Source of the DNA: Pseudomonas lundensis
Lineage (GTDB): Bacteria > Pseudomonadota > Gammaproteobacteria > Pseudomonadales > Pseudomonadaceae
DNA length: 64,000 nt
Assembly (NCBI RefSeq): GCF_002269125.1
Contig: NZ_NQKI01000007.1
Span: 1 to 64,000 of the forward strand
Direction of reading: 5' to 3'
Shown: positions 54,466-62,589 of the stretch, one piece after another
Position numbering within the stretch: the stretch's first letter is position 1
Layout: the number at the start of each line of letters is the position of its first letter
The notes under the pieces: generated by a model
Database searches by the model: none
What the model was told of the DNA's origin: nothing
What the model saw: the letters and a program-made list of their open reading frames with translations, nothing else
Program-made: the position numbers and the translations under genes

Positions 54466-56901
54466 TTAAAACGCCAGGGTGCTTGCCACCGAGATTTGCC
54501 GCGCGTCGCCCATGGAGACAAACGTGCGGCTCGCCGCCGAGGTGTAGTACGTGCGGTCGAAAAGGTTTTTGATGTTGAGTTGGAGTTTGACCTTTTGCCC
54601 TTCAACCCGGGTGTCGTAGGTGGCAAACGCGTCAGCCACGGTGTAACCCGGCAGATCAAAATCGTTGAGCGCATCCCCGGCCCGCTCGCCTACATAACGG
54701 GCACCGGCCCCCACGCGCAATTTATCGCCGCCCACGATCGTGCCAACGTCATACACCGCCGACAGCGAGCCGCTGTTTTTCGCCACATTTTGCAGGCGCA
54801 TGCCTTTGTAAACCGGGTCCTTGGTGACTTCGGCATCGGTGTAGGCATAGCTGCCGATCAGGCTCCACTGCTCACTGAGCTGACCACTGACATCCAGTTC
54901 CAGCCCCCGCGAGCTAACTTCCCCGGCGGCTGAATACACAGTGTCTTCACCCACGGTGGTCGAAACCAGCACGTTGCGTTTTTTGATGTCATACAACGCC
55001 AGCGTGCCAGTGAGGCGCCCCGGCATATCGAGTTTGGCGCCCACTTCCCACGACTTGGCCTGCTCGGGCGCAATGGCCGAGTCCAGCACCACGCCACCGG
55101 TCAACGGGGCGATGGTGGAGTTGGGCTTGAATGACTCGGTGTAGCTGCCATAGAACGACAGCTCATCGGTGTAGCGGTACACCAGCCCGGCGCGCGGTAT
55201 CCATTTTTGGCCGTTGGTGTCGGTGTTGGCCTTAAAGGGGCGGCCTTTGCCTGCCAGTTGGTCGTATTTCTGGAAACGACCGCCTGCGACGAAAATCCAT
55301 TGGTCGGTGAGGTGAATCGAGTCCTGCAAGAACAGCGAGTCGCTGCGCAGCAGGTCTGTCTGATTGCTATCACTGGCGCTGACCGTGGTGCCAGCCACCT
55401 CTTTGCCGTACACCGGGTTGAGGTAGCTGAAGGGGTACTTGCTGTTCTGGCGGATCAGGTCGGCGCGATAAATCTTGCGGTACTCATCGTCCAGCCCGAA
55501 GACCAGATCGTGCTGCATCCCTGCGGCCTGTACCTTGCCTTGCAGGCTGACCGTGGCAAAACGGTCGGTGGTGATTGCACCCTGGGTGCCATCCATTTTG
55601 CGTGTCAGTGTGCCGGTCTTGGGGTCGACTGCCGTGACCCGCACCTGACTGGCGTCGTAGGTCTCTCGGTTCCAGCTGTAGCCGACGTGGGTTTTCCAGT
55701 CATCGTTGAGGTCGTGATCGACGTCGAGTCGATACAGGTCCGAGCGCCCTTCCATGTTGTTGAAGGGCTCGTCCAGGCGACGGGTGGCGGGGATGTCCAG
55801 CGGGTGATTGGTGGCCGGGTTAATGGCCGTCCCGCGGTCAAAGGGCGAGAGGAATTCGCGGTGTTCATAGGCCAGCAACACCTGGGTGTTATCGCCATAC
55901 CACGCCAGCGAAGGCGCGATCAGCGTCTCGCGGTGCGTACCAAAATTGCGCCAGTAATCCTCGTCTTCGTGATCAACAATCATGCGATACGCCAGCCCTG
56001 ACGCGCCCAGCGCGCCGGTACTGTCAAAGCTGCCACCGCTGCCATTCTTGCCCGACCCATAGGTCGAACCGCGCACAGTCAATGCGTTGGAGTGCTCCAG
56101 CTGCGGCTTTTTGCTCACCACGTTGACCACACCGCCGGGGTCTTGGATGCCATATAACAATGAGGCCGGGCCTTTGAGCACTTCGACCCGGTCCGCGGTG
56201 GCGTTCAGCGCCCGGCCCTGCACGACCGGCATGCCGTCGCGCATGATCGAACCGTCGCGGTTATCACCGAACCCGCGCTTCATCACCGAATCCTGGGTGC
56301 TGCCCAGCGTGTTGCCCTGGGTAATGCCGCTGATGTTATTCAGCGCATCATCCAGGTTGCGCGGCGCCTGATCGCGGATCACCTGTGCGGCCACCACGTT
56401 GACGGTTTGCGGGATCTCCATGCTGTCGCCCTGCCCGCGCATGACCGAGGTTACAGCTGGCGGCTGGTAGCTGGTGTCGTCCTGGGCCAACGAGGTGATG
56501 CTGGTGGCCCCGAGGTTCAAGGCCCCTGCGGTCGGCGCAGGTTCAAGGGCGAACGTGTGGGCATCGGTGCGGCGGGCATGCAAGCCCGAGTTGGCAAGCA
56601 GTTGTTGCAGCGCCTGTTCAGCACTCAGATTGCCCTTGATGGCTGGGGCATGCAGGCCATACGGCGCTTCGTCGGTGTACACCACGCTCAGGCCGGTCAG
56701 GCGGCTGAAGTCATTCAAGGCTTGCGGCAGGGGCTCTGCGGGCAGTTTGAACGCAAACTGCGCCTCGCTGCGGGGCGCCGGGGTATCAACCGCCATGGCC
56801 ACACTCAACGGGCTTATCGCCAGACCAGTCATCAACAGCGCCGATGCGCCCAACCACTGTTTAACCGAACTGCGTTGCGCTGACGTTGCCTTGGACTTCA
56901 T
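54466..56901 (-). CDS. fiuA: TonB-dependent siderophore receptor with signalling domain (FiuA/FoxA-like)
   Basis: An 811-residue outer-membrane receptor. After the signal peptide, a secretin/TonB N-terminal (STN) signalling domain runs from about 60 to 130 (FKLPAEPLPQALNDFSRLTG). The plug starts near 170 (EIPQTVNVVAAQVIRDQAPR), with VEVLKGPASLLYGIQDPGG. A 22-strand barrel follows, ending SVASTLAF, whose terminal Phe is standard. The STN domain passes the signal to FecR and FecI encoded upstream. By sequence it resembles P. aeruginosa FiuA (ferrichrome); FoxA is another option. The second ATG (MKSKATSAQRS) is preferred as start. Confidence 0.85.
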   Translation of the reverse strand: MKSKATSAQRSSVKQWLGASALLMTGLAISPLSVAMAVDTPAPRSEAQFAFKLPAEPLPQALNDFSRLTGLSVVYTDEAPYGLHAPAIKGNLSAEQALQQLLANSGLHARRTDAHTFALEPAPTAGALNLGATSITSLAQDDTSYQPPAVTSVMRGQGDSMEIPQTVNVVAAQVIRDQAPRNLDDALNNISGITQGNTLGSTQDSVMKRGFGDNRDGSIMRDGMPVVQGRALNATADRVEVLKGPASLLYGIQDPGGVVNVVSKKPQLEHSNALTVRGSTYGSGKNGSGGSFDSTGALGASGLAYRMIVDHEDEDYWRNFGTHRETLIAPSLAWYGDNTQVLLAYEHREFLSPFDRGTAINPATNHPLDIPATRRLDEPFNNMEGRSDLYRLDVDHDLNDDWKTHVGYSWNRETYDASQVRVTAVDPKTGTLTRKMDGTQGAITTDRFATVSLQGKVQAAGMQHDLVFGLDDEYRKIYRADLIRQNSKYPFSYLNPVYGKEVAGTTVSASDSNQTDLLRSDSLFLQDSIHLTDQWIFVAGGRFQKYDQLAGKGRPFKANTDTNGQKWIPRAGLVYRYTDELSFYGSYTESFKPNSTIAPLTGGVVLDSAIAPEQAKSWEVGAKLDMPGRLTGTLALYDIKKRNVLVSTTVGEDTVYSAAGEVSSRGLELDVSGQLSEQWSLIGSYAYTDAEVTKDPVYKGMRLQNVAKNSGSLSAVYDVGTIVGGDKLRVGAGARYVGERAGDALNDFDLPGYTVADAFATYDTRVEGQKVKLQLNIKNLFDRTYYTSAASRTFVSMGDARQISVASTLAF

Positions 56902-56931
56902 GTTCATGACCTGTGTGCCGACCTGATACGG

Positions 56932-56950
56932 AATGCGAATTTTTCGCATT
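56932..56950. repeat. Inverted repeat before the TonB-receptor gene
   Basis: AATGCGAA and TTCGCATT arms of 8 bp around TTT, 31-49 bp before the receptor start. In the receptor mRNA it would form a hairpin upstream of the ribosome-binding site. A GGTAAA-like box about 40 bp further up may be part of an ECF-sigma promoter, but this is weak. Confidence 0.45.
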
Positions 56951-57033
56951 TTCAAGCACTACACGGATGGGAAAAGGGTTTACCTCACCCTGGACTGAAA
57001 AAAATGTGCGAACGTTTGCCGCCGAGGACGGTG

Positions 57034-58023
57034 TTAACGCAATACGATCACTCGCCCAAACACTGTGTGCTGTTCAAACCCCAGCACACCTTGCAGCGAA
57101 TTAAGTACCGCACGCGGATCATGGCTTGGGAAACTGCCGCTGATGCGGCGGTTGGCCAATTCGCTATTCAACAGCACGATCTGCCCCGGAAAATAACGCC
57201 GAAGGTCGGCCACCACGTCCGCCAACGGGGTTTTCGAATAAGTCAGCCAGCCCGACCGCCACCCCAGCCGAGCGTTGCTGTCGACGCCCTGGACAGCGCC
57301 TGACACCCCGGCGCCATAGGCCACCTGCTGATCGGCGCCGAGTATCTGCTGTGGCGCGTCTGGACTCGCCTTCACGGCCACGCGCCCGGACAACACGGTT
57401 ACCTGCGCGCCTTCAGGTCGCAACCGCACCTCAAAGGCTGTGCCCAACACCCGCGCTTCGCCTTTATCGGCGTCCACGATAAAAGGCTCGCCCGTGTGGG
57501 TGACATGGAAAAACGCCACGCCTCGGCGCAATTGCACGTGGCGCTCACCCGCGCTGAAATTCACGGCAATGGCGCTGTCGGCATCCAGCGTGACCTGCGA
57601 TTGGTCCGCCAGTGTGAGGGTACGAACCTGACCCGGCGCGCTGACATAATCAGCGCCCAGATCGTCCATCCAGCGCACAGGTTGCCATCCGGCGAATACC
57701 CCCACCATCAGCAGCAGGCAAGCGGCCACGGCCAGGCCACTGGACCATTGCCAGGCGCGACTGCGTTTGGATACGTTCATGGCCAACAAATAGCGCTGCA
57801 TGGCCAGCGCCTCTTCCTCGGCCAACTGGCTGGCTGCCACTTCGCTCAACTCCCACACCACTTGCGCCTGCGCGTACGCCTCGGCATGGGCCGGGTCGGC
57901 GTGCAGCCAGCGGCTGAAGGTGGCCTGATCGCCACTGTCGGGCTGGTCGTGCAACACGCTCAACCATGCCAGCGCGGTGCGCTCTTGTTCGGGCGTCACC
58001 TCAATAGTGGAACGGTTCATCAC
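57034..58023 (-). CDS. fiuR: FecR-family anti-sigma factor (FiuR-like)
   Basis: A 329-residue inner-membrane regulator that senses the TonB receptor and controls the ECF sigma factor. The N-terminal cytosolic part includes LAWLSVLHDQPDSGDQATFS and WLHADPAHAEAYAQAQVVWE. A single helix (GLAVAACLLLMVGVFAGW) lies near 92-110. The periplasmic FecR domain follows with VTLDADSAIAVNF and a C-terminal STN-binding part. It overlaps the fecI-like gene by 4 bp (ATGA), as in other surface-signalling modules. Confidence 0.9.
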   Translation of the reverse strand: MMNRSTIEVTPEQERTALAWLSVLHDQPDSGDQATFSRWLHADPAHAEAYAQAQVVWELSEVAASQLAEEEALAMQRYLLAMNVSKRSRAWQWSSGLAVAACLLLMVGVFAGWQPVRWMDDLGADYVSAPGQVRTLTLADQSQVTLDADSAIAVNFSAGERHVQLRRGVAFFHVTHTGEPFIVDADKGEARVLGTAFEVRLRPEGAQVTVLSGRVAVKASPDAPQQILGADQQVAYGAGVSGAVQGVDSNARLGWRSGWLTYSKTPLADVVADLRRYFPGQIVLLNSELANRRISGSFPSHDPRAVLNSLQGVLGFEQHTVFGRVIVLR

Positions 58024-58574
58024 GGCGCTGTCCCTGTCGGCGGCTCACGCAGGCTGGCCTTGCAGGCCTCAAGGGCGCGCATCATATGTTTTTCCACGGC
58101 GCTTTGGGACACACCCATGACCTTGGCGATCTCGGCATAGGTGCGGCCATGGATGCGGTTGAGTAAAAAAATATGCCGCGTGCGCTCCGGCAAACTGCGC
58201 AAGGCGGCTTCTACCTGGCGCAAGTCATTGCCCGCCTCAAGCGCAGCCTGCGGTTCGCAGCCCGAGCTGTCCGGGTCTTGCTGCCATTGCTGGTTGATCC
58301 GCCCGCGTGAGCCTTCGCTGCGCAAATGGTCGATGGCGATATTGCTCGCGCAACGCAGCAAGTAAGTGCCCAATTCCTCGACCTGCACCAGCGGGCGACG
58401 CCAAAAACGCACAAACAAATCCTGCACCAAGTCCGCCGCCGTGGCCCGACATCCCACGCGGCGACTGACCAAAGCTTCCATTTGCGGGCGCTGGGTGAGA
58501 AACACCTGAAGGAAATGCGCACGTCCATGGCGCGATTCGCTCTCGGGGCCTTCCTGATGTTGAGGAGGATTCAT
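58020..58574 (-). CDS. fiuI: FecI-family ECF sigma factor (FiuI-like)
   Basis: A 184-residue extracytoplasmic-function sigma factor. Region 2 is CRATAADLVQDLFVRFWRR with LRCASNIAIDHLR; region 4 is LPERTRHIFLLNRIHGRTYA with MGVSQSAVEKHMMRALEAC. It directs transcription of its cognate receptor gene when the siderophore is bound. The start is the ATG at 58574; no good ribosome-binding site is visible. A Fur-box-like sequence lies about 30-55 bp upstream. Confidence 0.88.
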   Translation of the reverse strand: MNPPQHQEGPESESRHGRAHFLQVFLTQRPQMEALVSRRVGCRATAADLVQDLFVRFWRRPLVQVEELGTYLLRCASNIAIDHLRSEGSRGRINQQWQQDPDSSGCEPQAALEAGNDLRQVEAALRSLPERTRHIFLLNRIHGRTYAEIAKVMGVSQSAVEKHMMRALEACKASLREPPTGTAP

Positions 58575-58603
58575 GGGCGTCGAAGGTGGGTTAAAAAGGA
58601 AAG

Positions 58604-58630
58604 CGATACTAATGATAAATATTCTCATAT
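58604..58630 (-). promoter_or_regulatory. Fur box upstream of the ECF sigma gene
   Basis: An AT-rich sequence with core TGATAAATATTCTCA (58613-58627), which fits the 7-1-7 Fur consensus TGATAATCATTATCA with few mismatches. It lies about 30-55 bp before the fiuI-like start and would repress the iron-uptake module when iron is plentiful. Confidence 0.6.
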
Positions 58631-58644
58631 GCAAAAGCAGATGA

Positions 58645-59007
58645 CTGATTTCATTCGGTTGCGCCACCGCCAGCGCCATTCAAAGGTGCGGTCTTGCAGG
58701 CAACTTCAGCACCGAACAAGCACGCGATGAGGGTAACGAGGCATTTAGCCTGCAACCGGCAAGCACGGCCGCTGCACCTGCAAGCATCGAGCTGGACGCC
58801 TCCACGGTCGTCGGCGGCGGGTTGGCCGAGGCAGCGCAAAGCGATGTGTTCGAACACCCCGGCAGCCACGACATGGCCATGAACGTCGCCATTCGTTGCG
58901 AAATGATTGAACAGCAGCAGACCAACCTGCTGACCAACGTCAAACACAAGGGCAAGTACGTGGGCGAACCGCGCACCCTGTACCTGCAGACATCTGTCGC
59001 ATTTTGA
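58645..59007 (+). pseudogene. Open frame without a proper start, possible gene remnant
   Basis: A 120-codon frame open between stops, with coding-like composition and a well-formed terminator 12 bp after its end. The translation runs from ISFGCATASAIQRCGLAGNF to the end EPRTLYLQTSVAF. The beginning looks like the tail of a signal peptide, yet no ATG, GTG or TTG with a ribosome-binding site lies before it; the first ATG is at about 58873. It overlaps the promoter side of the ECF sigma gene. It may be a 5'-truncated periplasmic-protein gene. No family recognised. An antisense frame is also open. Confidence 0.35.
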
Positions 59008-59018
59008 TATAAACCCGC

Positions 59019-59042
59019 AAAGGCCCGGCCAGCCGGGCCTTT
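59019..59042 (+). terminator. Intrinsic terminator
   Basis: A 10-bp perfect stem AAAGGCCCGG/CCGGGCCTTT with a 4-base loop, followed by GTTG. It ends the reading frame at 58645-59007, which supports that frame having been a gene. Confidence 0.75.
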
Positions 59043-59209
59043 GTTGCCGCCAAAGGCTGACGCCGATCACAAGGTGAGGTATTTGCTGAAAATAGTGCTT
59101 GAAATATTTGCTCATCGGCTCAAACACTGTAACTGAGCGATGACGATGAACCTTTGACCACTCGAGGCCGTCACAACTCACTCGAGCAAGCTGAAATAAG
59201 GGAAGCATT

Positions 59210-59638
59210 ATGCAAATTAACGTCTTTTCCGATAAACACATCGACAGCGACAAACGCACTCAGGAATGGGTACAAGCAACTGTTGAGGCCACGCTCGAAC
59301 GCCACGCGGAGGACCTGACTCGGGTCGAAGTGCACCTCAGTGACGAGAATGGCGGTAAGTCCGGTCCCAAAGACAAACGCTGCAAAATGGAAGCACGCCC
59401 AAAAGGTCATCAACCGATTTCCGTCTCCCAGGACGCTGATTCGCTGACGCAAGCAGTCGAAGGCGCTGCTGCAAAACTGGAGAACGCACTGGAACACCTG
59501 TTCGGCAAACTGCGTGGCAAGCATTCCCCAAAACTGGCCGTTGAAGGGTTTGAAGAAAAAGAACCCAAAGAAAGCGCTGACGATTTGCTTGAAGAAGAGT
59601 TTTTGGAGAAAGAAAAAGAACTCGACAAAATCAGCTGA
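59210..59638 (+). CDS. HPF/RaiA-like ribosome-associated protein
   Basis: A 142-residue protein of the ribosome-hibernation/interface family. MQINVFSDKHIDSDKRTQEW at the start and VEVHLSDENGGKSGPKDKRC fit the beta-alpha-beta-beta-beta-alpha fold. The C-terminal third is very acidic (FEEKEPKESADDLLEEEF), longer than in short HPF. Family members bind the 30S subunit and inactivate ribosomes in stationary phase. It is monocistronic, with an excellent terminator downstream. Confidence 0.78.
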   Translation: MQINVFSDKHIDSDKRTQEWVQATVEATLERHAEDLTRVEVHLSDENGGKSGPKDKRCKMEARPKGHQPISVSQDADSLTQAVEGAAAKLENALEHLFGKLRGKHSPKLAVEGFEEKEPKESADDLLEEEFLEKEKELDKIS

Positions 59639-59658
59639 TCTAGCCAAAAGAACGCACT

Positions 59659-59697
59659 AAAAAAGGGCGGGCCTACTTCGGTAGGCCCGCCCTTTTT
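59659..59697. terminator. Bidirectional intrinsic terminator with UUCG loop
   Basis: A-tract, then GGGCGGGCCTAC, TTCG, GTAGGCCCGCCC and a T-tract. A 12-bp GC-rich stem with tetraloop TTCG, extended by A-T pairs, works for the HPF-like gene on the plus strand and the psiE gene on the minus strand. Confidence 0.92.
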
Positions 59698-59715
59698 CGT
59701 GTGCCGCGTAGGGCG

Positions 59716-60216
59716 TTATAGCTCGCCTTTTTCGACTTCCGGGTGTTCACCGGAACCCGCACCGGTCTTGCGGTGCGGATTTTCGATCTTCACGGACGGG
59801 AACTGCGAAGAGGCGTACCTCACCACCAGAATCGCAAACGCCAGCAACAAGATCGCGCCCGTCAAATACACAACGCCCATGTCTGGCGGGTTGTGATGCG
59901 ACACGTTGGAAATCAGCAATCGGGTCAACGCCGTGATCGCCACATAAATCAGAAACCGCACCGGCATGTGATTGGTCTTGAAGTAAATCCCGACCATTGC
60001 GCCCAGTTCGAGGTAGATAAACAGCAGCAGGATGTCATCAATGCTGATATTGCCCTTCTCCACCATCTGTAAAAATTCCATCACGGCTGCCCAGGCCGTC
60101 ACCGCGCCAATAGCGAACAACGCCAGGTAATGGAAGGTTTCGACAAACAGGTTGCCCATCGACTCGGCCAGTTCATGGACCTGACGCCGTAGCTTTTCGG
60201 CTTTATTCACTCTCAC
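59716..60216 (-). CDS. psiE: Phosphate-starvation-inducible membrane protein PsiE
   Basis: A 166-residue protein with four membrane helices (FHYLALFAIGAVTAWAAVME, SIDDILLLFIYLELGAMVGI, RFLIYVAITALTRLLI and VVYLTGAILLLAFAILVV). The combination NHMPVRFLIYVAITALTR is typical of PsiE. Its function is unknown, though it is phosphate-regulated in E. coli. I start at GTG 60216, with AAGGAG seven bases upstream; the ATG-led upstream extension is non-conserved. Confidence 0.85.
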   Translation of the reverse strand: MRVNKAEKLRRQVHELAESMGNLFVETFHYLALFAIGAVTAWAAVMEFLQMVEKGNISIDDILLLFIYLELGAMVGIYFKTNHMPVRFLIYVAITALTRLLISNVSHHNPPDMGVVYLTGAILLLAFAILVVRYASSQFPSVKIENPHRKTGAGSGEHPEVEKGEL

Positions 60217-60251
60217 GATGCAGCTCCTTGAAACGACTCGAACGGATAATC

Positions 60252-60300
60252 CGCGGTGCTTATGACATTTTCTGCATGCAGAAAAAAGGCCAGCACCGCG
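60252..60300. repeat. Nested palindrome between psiE and yebG
   Basis: An outer 9-bp inverted repeat CGCGGTGCT (60252-60260) and AGCACCGCG (60292-60300) encloses a perfect 18-bp palindrome with half TTTTCTGCA (60268-60285). It lies in the 256-bp divergent gap between psiE and yebG, separate from the LexA box. In RNA it would form one long hairpin with an internal loop. Confidence 0.7.
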
Positions 60301-60414
60301 AATGAGAAGGTGGCCGGGCGCCATTAGGCACGTCCGGCCGGCGTATCACTCGCCAATTGCAGCTAGAGTAAAAAAGCCGCTATTCAAATGCTGGCGATTG
60401 GCTTATCCTTTTAG

Positions 60415-60430
60415 CTGTATATAAATACAG
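60415..60430 (+). promoter_or_regulatory. LexA (SOS) box before yebG
   Basis: CTGTATATAAATACAG, a perfect CTGT-N8-ACAG SOS box, 42 bp before the yebG start. YebG is LexA-regulated in E. coli and P. aeruginosa. Confidence 0.92.
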
Positions 60431-60472
60431 TAATCGCAAGACAACTTATCGTGAAGGCATATGAGGTGGTAA

Positions 60473-60730
60473 ATGGCCGTCGAAGTGGTATACCGCAGCA
60501 GCCGAGATCTGGAGCGTTTGTTCATGGATAAAGCCGAAGCTGACCGTCATGACAAAATGCTGGAGCTGGCAGAGTTACTGGCTGAAGTACTGCAAAAAGC
60601 TGTGCCGTCCTTGAACGAACAGCAAGTCGAAGAAGCAGGCATCTACATGGCGAAAAATCGCGATATTTTTGCCAAAGCCTTCAAGAGCCAGCCAGACGCG
60701 TTGTCTGAGCTGCTGACCGACAGCGAGTAA
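60473..60730 (+). CDS. yebG: SOS-inducible protein YebG
   Basis: An 85-residue protein beginning MAVEVVYRSSRDLERLFMDK, with KAEADRHDKMLELAELLAEV, matching the YebG family. YebG is induced by DNA damage through LexA; its biochemical role is unknown. The LexA box upstream supports both the gene call and its control. GAGGTGG precedes the ATG. Confidence 0.93.
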   Translation: MAVEVVYRSSRDLERLFMDKAEADRHDKMLELAELLAEVLQKAVPSLNEQQVEEAGIYMAKNRDIFAKAFKSQPDALSELLTDSE

Positions 60731-60799
60731 ACACCCGCAGCCGTCACCGGGCTCTCGCCATTGGGCAGAGCCCGACCTTGTGACGCGCCAGCAAGACGG

Positions 60800-61822
60800 T
60801 CATTCGCCGAACAACATTTTTTTCGCCAGTTGATCCGACACCCTTGCCGGTGAGCGTTTTTCGGCCTGAGCGTGGGCATAGATGCCGGTCAGTCGCTCGC
60901 TGATGCGCAGCAGTTGCTGGTTGATGGCTTCAGGTTGCGCCCCTTGATGGGTCAACGCCATGAAGATCAACCCACCCGAATTGATCACGTAATCCGGTGC
61001 ATACAGAATGCCTCGGCGCTCCAGTTGGTCACCCACTTGCAAATTGGTCAGCTGGTTGTTGGCGCACCCCGCCACGGCCGAACAGCGCAGTTGCGCCACG
61101 CTGTGCCAGTTGAGCACACCGCCCAGCCCACACGGCGCAAGAATGTCGCACGGGGTACTGAGCAATGCTTCCGGGGCAACCGGATGCGCGCCCAGTTGAT
61201 CCATGGCCAGTCGCACTTTGCCCGGGTCTGTGTCGCTGACCAAGAGCTCGGCGCCTGCTGCGTGCAGTTGTTCTGCAAGAGCAAAGCCGACCTTGCCCAA
61301 GCCCTGAATCGCCACCCGCAGCCCTTCAAGGTTGTCGCTGCCCAGTCGCCATGACGCCGTGCTGCGAATCCCCGCGAACACCCCCATCGCTGCATGAGGC
61401 GAAGGGTCGCCTGCCGCGGTGGTGCTGGTGACGTGCTGTGTGTATTGAGCGATGCAATCCATGTCCGCCGTTGATGTACCGCTGTCGATGGCCGTGATAT
61501 AGCGCCCGTCCAGTTGTTCGACACAACGACCGAACGCCTCAAACAGGGCTGCGCGGCTTTCAACATGAGGGGCTCGCATAATGACGGCTTGGCCGCCGCC
61601 CGCAGCCAGCCCGGCCAGTACCGCCTTGTAACTCATGTCTTGAGCCAGGCGGACCGCATCGTTGATCGCACTTTCGTCATCGGGGTAAGCCAGATAACGG
61701 CAACCGCCCAGTGCAGGCCCCAATTGGCTGTTGTGAATGGCAATCACCGCTTTTAGCCCGGTGACAGGGTCGACACTAAGGTACAGCGACTCCAGACGAG
61801 CGCTTTGCATGAGAGCAAACAT
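60800..61822 (-). CDS. Leu/Phe/Val dehydrogenase-family protein with altered active site
   Basis: A 340-residue member of the Glu/Leu/Phe/Val dehydrogenase family, which deaminates branched-chain or aromatic amino acids with NAD+. Family segments are GPALGGCRYLAYPDDE, LAQDMSYKAVLAGL, VAIQGLGKVGFALAEQL (Rossmann) and ADYVINSGGLIF (as APDYVINSGGLIF). The substrate lysine K66 is present in MSYK, but the catalytic lysine of GGGK is Gln78 (AAGGGQAVI). GAGGG precedes the chosen ATG (MFALMQSARLESL). An upstream in-frame extension overlaps maiA and is not used. The gene lies beside the tyrosine-catabolic operon. Confidence 0.83.
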   Translation of the reverse strand: MFALMQSARLESLYLSVDPVTGLKAVIAIHNSQLGPALGGCRYLAYPDDESAINDAVRLAQDMSYKAVLAGLAAGGGQAVIMRAPHVESRAALFEAFGRCVEQLDGRYITAIDSGTSTADMDCIAQYTQHVTSTTAAGDPSPHAAMGVFAGIRSTASWRLGSDNLEGLRVAIQGLGKVGFALAEQLHAAGAELLVSDTDPGKVRLAMDQLGAHPVAPEALLSTPCDILAPCGLGGVLNWHSVAQLRCSAVAGCANNQLTNLQVGDQLERRGILYAPDYVINSGGLIFMALTHQGAQPEAINQQLLRISERLTGIYAHAQAEKRSPARVSDQLAKKMLFGE

Positions 61823-61940
61823 GTTCCAGCCCTCGAGAGGTGACAGGTAATGGCCAGTATAGGCGTCGCCTGAAATATCGTTGAAGTACGCAGGCATAAG
61901 CCCGAACAACCTGTGAGGTTTCGGGCATATGTTGCCGTGC

Positions 61941-62579
61941 TCAGACCGGGGTATCGGGCTGCCGTGACGGGTGCGCCTGGATGAACGCAGGGTGTTGGGC
62001 AGCCAGTCGTGCCACGCGCGCGATGCGGGGCAAATCTGCCAGCGACACACTAAAACGCTCGGCTGCATACACCTGTGGAATCAGGTACACATCCGCCAGA
62101 CCCGGCTGCGGGCCAAAGCAAAAATCGCTGTCGCCAATCAATTGCTCGACGGCCGCCAACCCTGACGAGATCCAGTGAGTGATCCACTGCGTGACGTGCG
62201 CTTCATCTTGCTCCAAAGCCCGCAATTGATTGAGCACGCTGACGTTGTGCAACGGATGAATATCGCAGCCGATCACACTCGCCACGCCGCGTTCATGGGC
62301 GCGGGTGATCAGGTTGGCAGAGAGCAGCGGCGGCTGCGGATAACGCTCTTCGAGGTACTCGATGATTGCCGGGGATTGCGTCAGCACATCGCCCTCATCG
62401 GTGCGCAAGGCCGGTACGCGGCCTTGTGGATTGAGCTTCAGGTATTGAGGCTGCCGATGCTCACCGCCCCCGGCCGCGATCAGGTTGACCGCAACCGACT
62501 GATAATCCAGCCCCTTGAGCGCCAGCGCGATACGCACCCGATACGAGGACGTCGAGCGATAGTAGGTAAAGAGTTCCAT
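61941..62579 (-). CDS. maiA: Maleylacetoacetate isomerase
   Basis: A 212-residue zeta-class glutathione-S-transferase-like enzyme that isomerises maleylacetoacetate to fumarylacetoacetate, using glutathione. The signature STSSYRVRIALALKGL is at residues 10-25, and LTQSPAIIEYLEERYP and FGPQPGLADVYLIPQ follow. It starts 10 bp after fahA. With hmgA and fahA it forms the homogentisate pathway for tyrosine and phenylalanine breakdown. Confidence 0.94.
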   Translation of the reverse strand: MELFTYYRSTSSYRVRIALALKGLDYQSVAVNLIAAGGGEHRQPQYLKLNPQGRVPALRTDEGDVLTQSPAIIEYLEERYPQPPLLSANLITRAHERGVASVIGCDIHPLHNVSVLNQLRALEQDEAHVTQWITHWISSGLAAVEQLIGDSDFCFGPQPGLADVYLIPQVYAAERFSVSLADLPRIARVARLAAQHPAFIQAHPSRQPDTPV

Positions 62580-62589
62580 GACTCGCTCC

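Noticed and set aside
58020..58679. FecI-like sigma factor starting at 58679 or 58628
   Set aside because: The extra N-terminal residues run through the Fur box and do not resemble ECF sigma region 2; the 58574 start gives a normal length.
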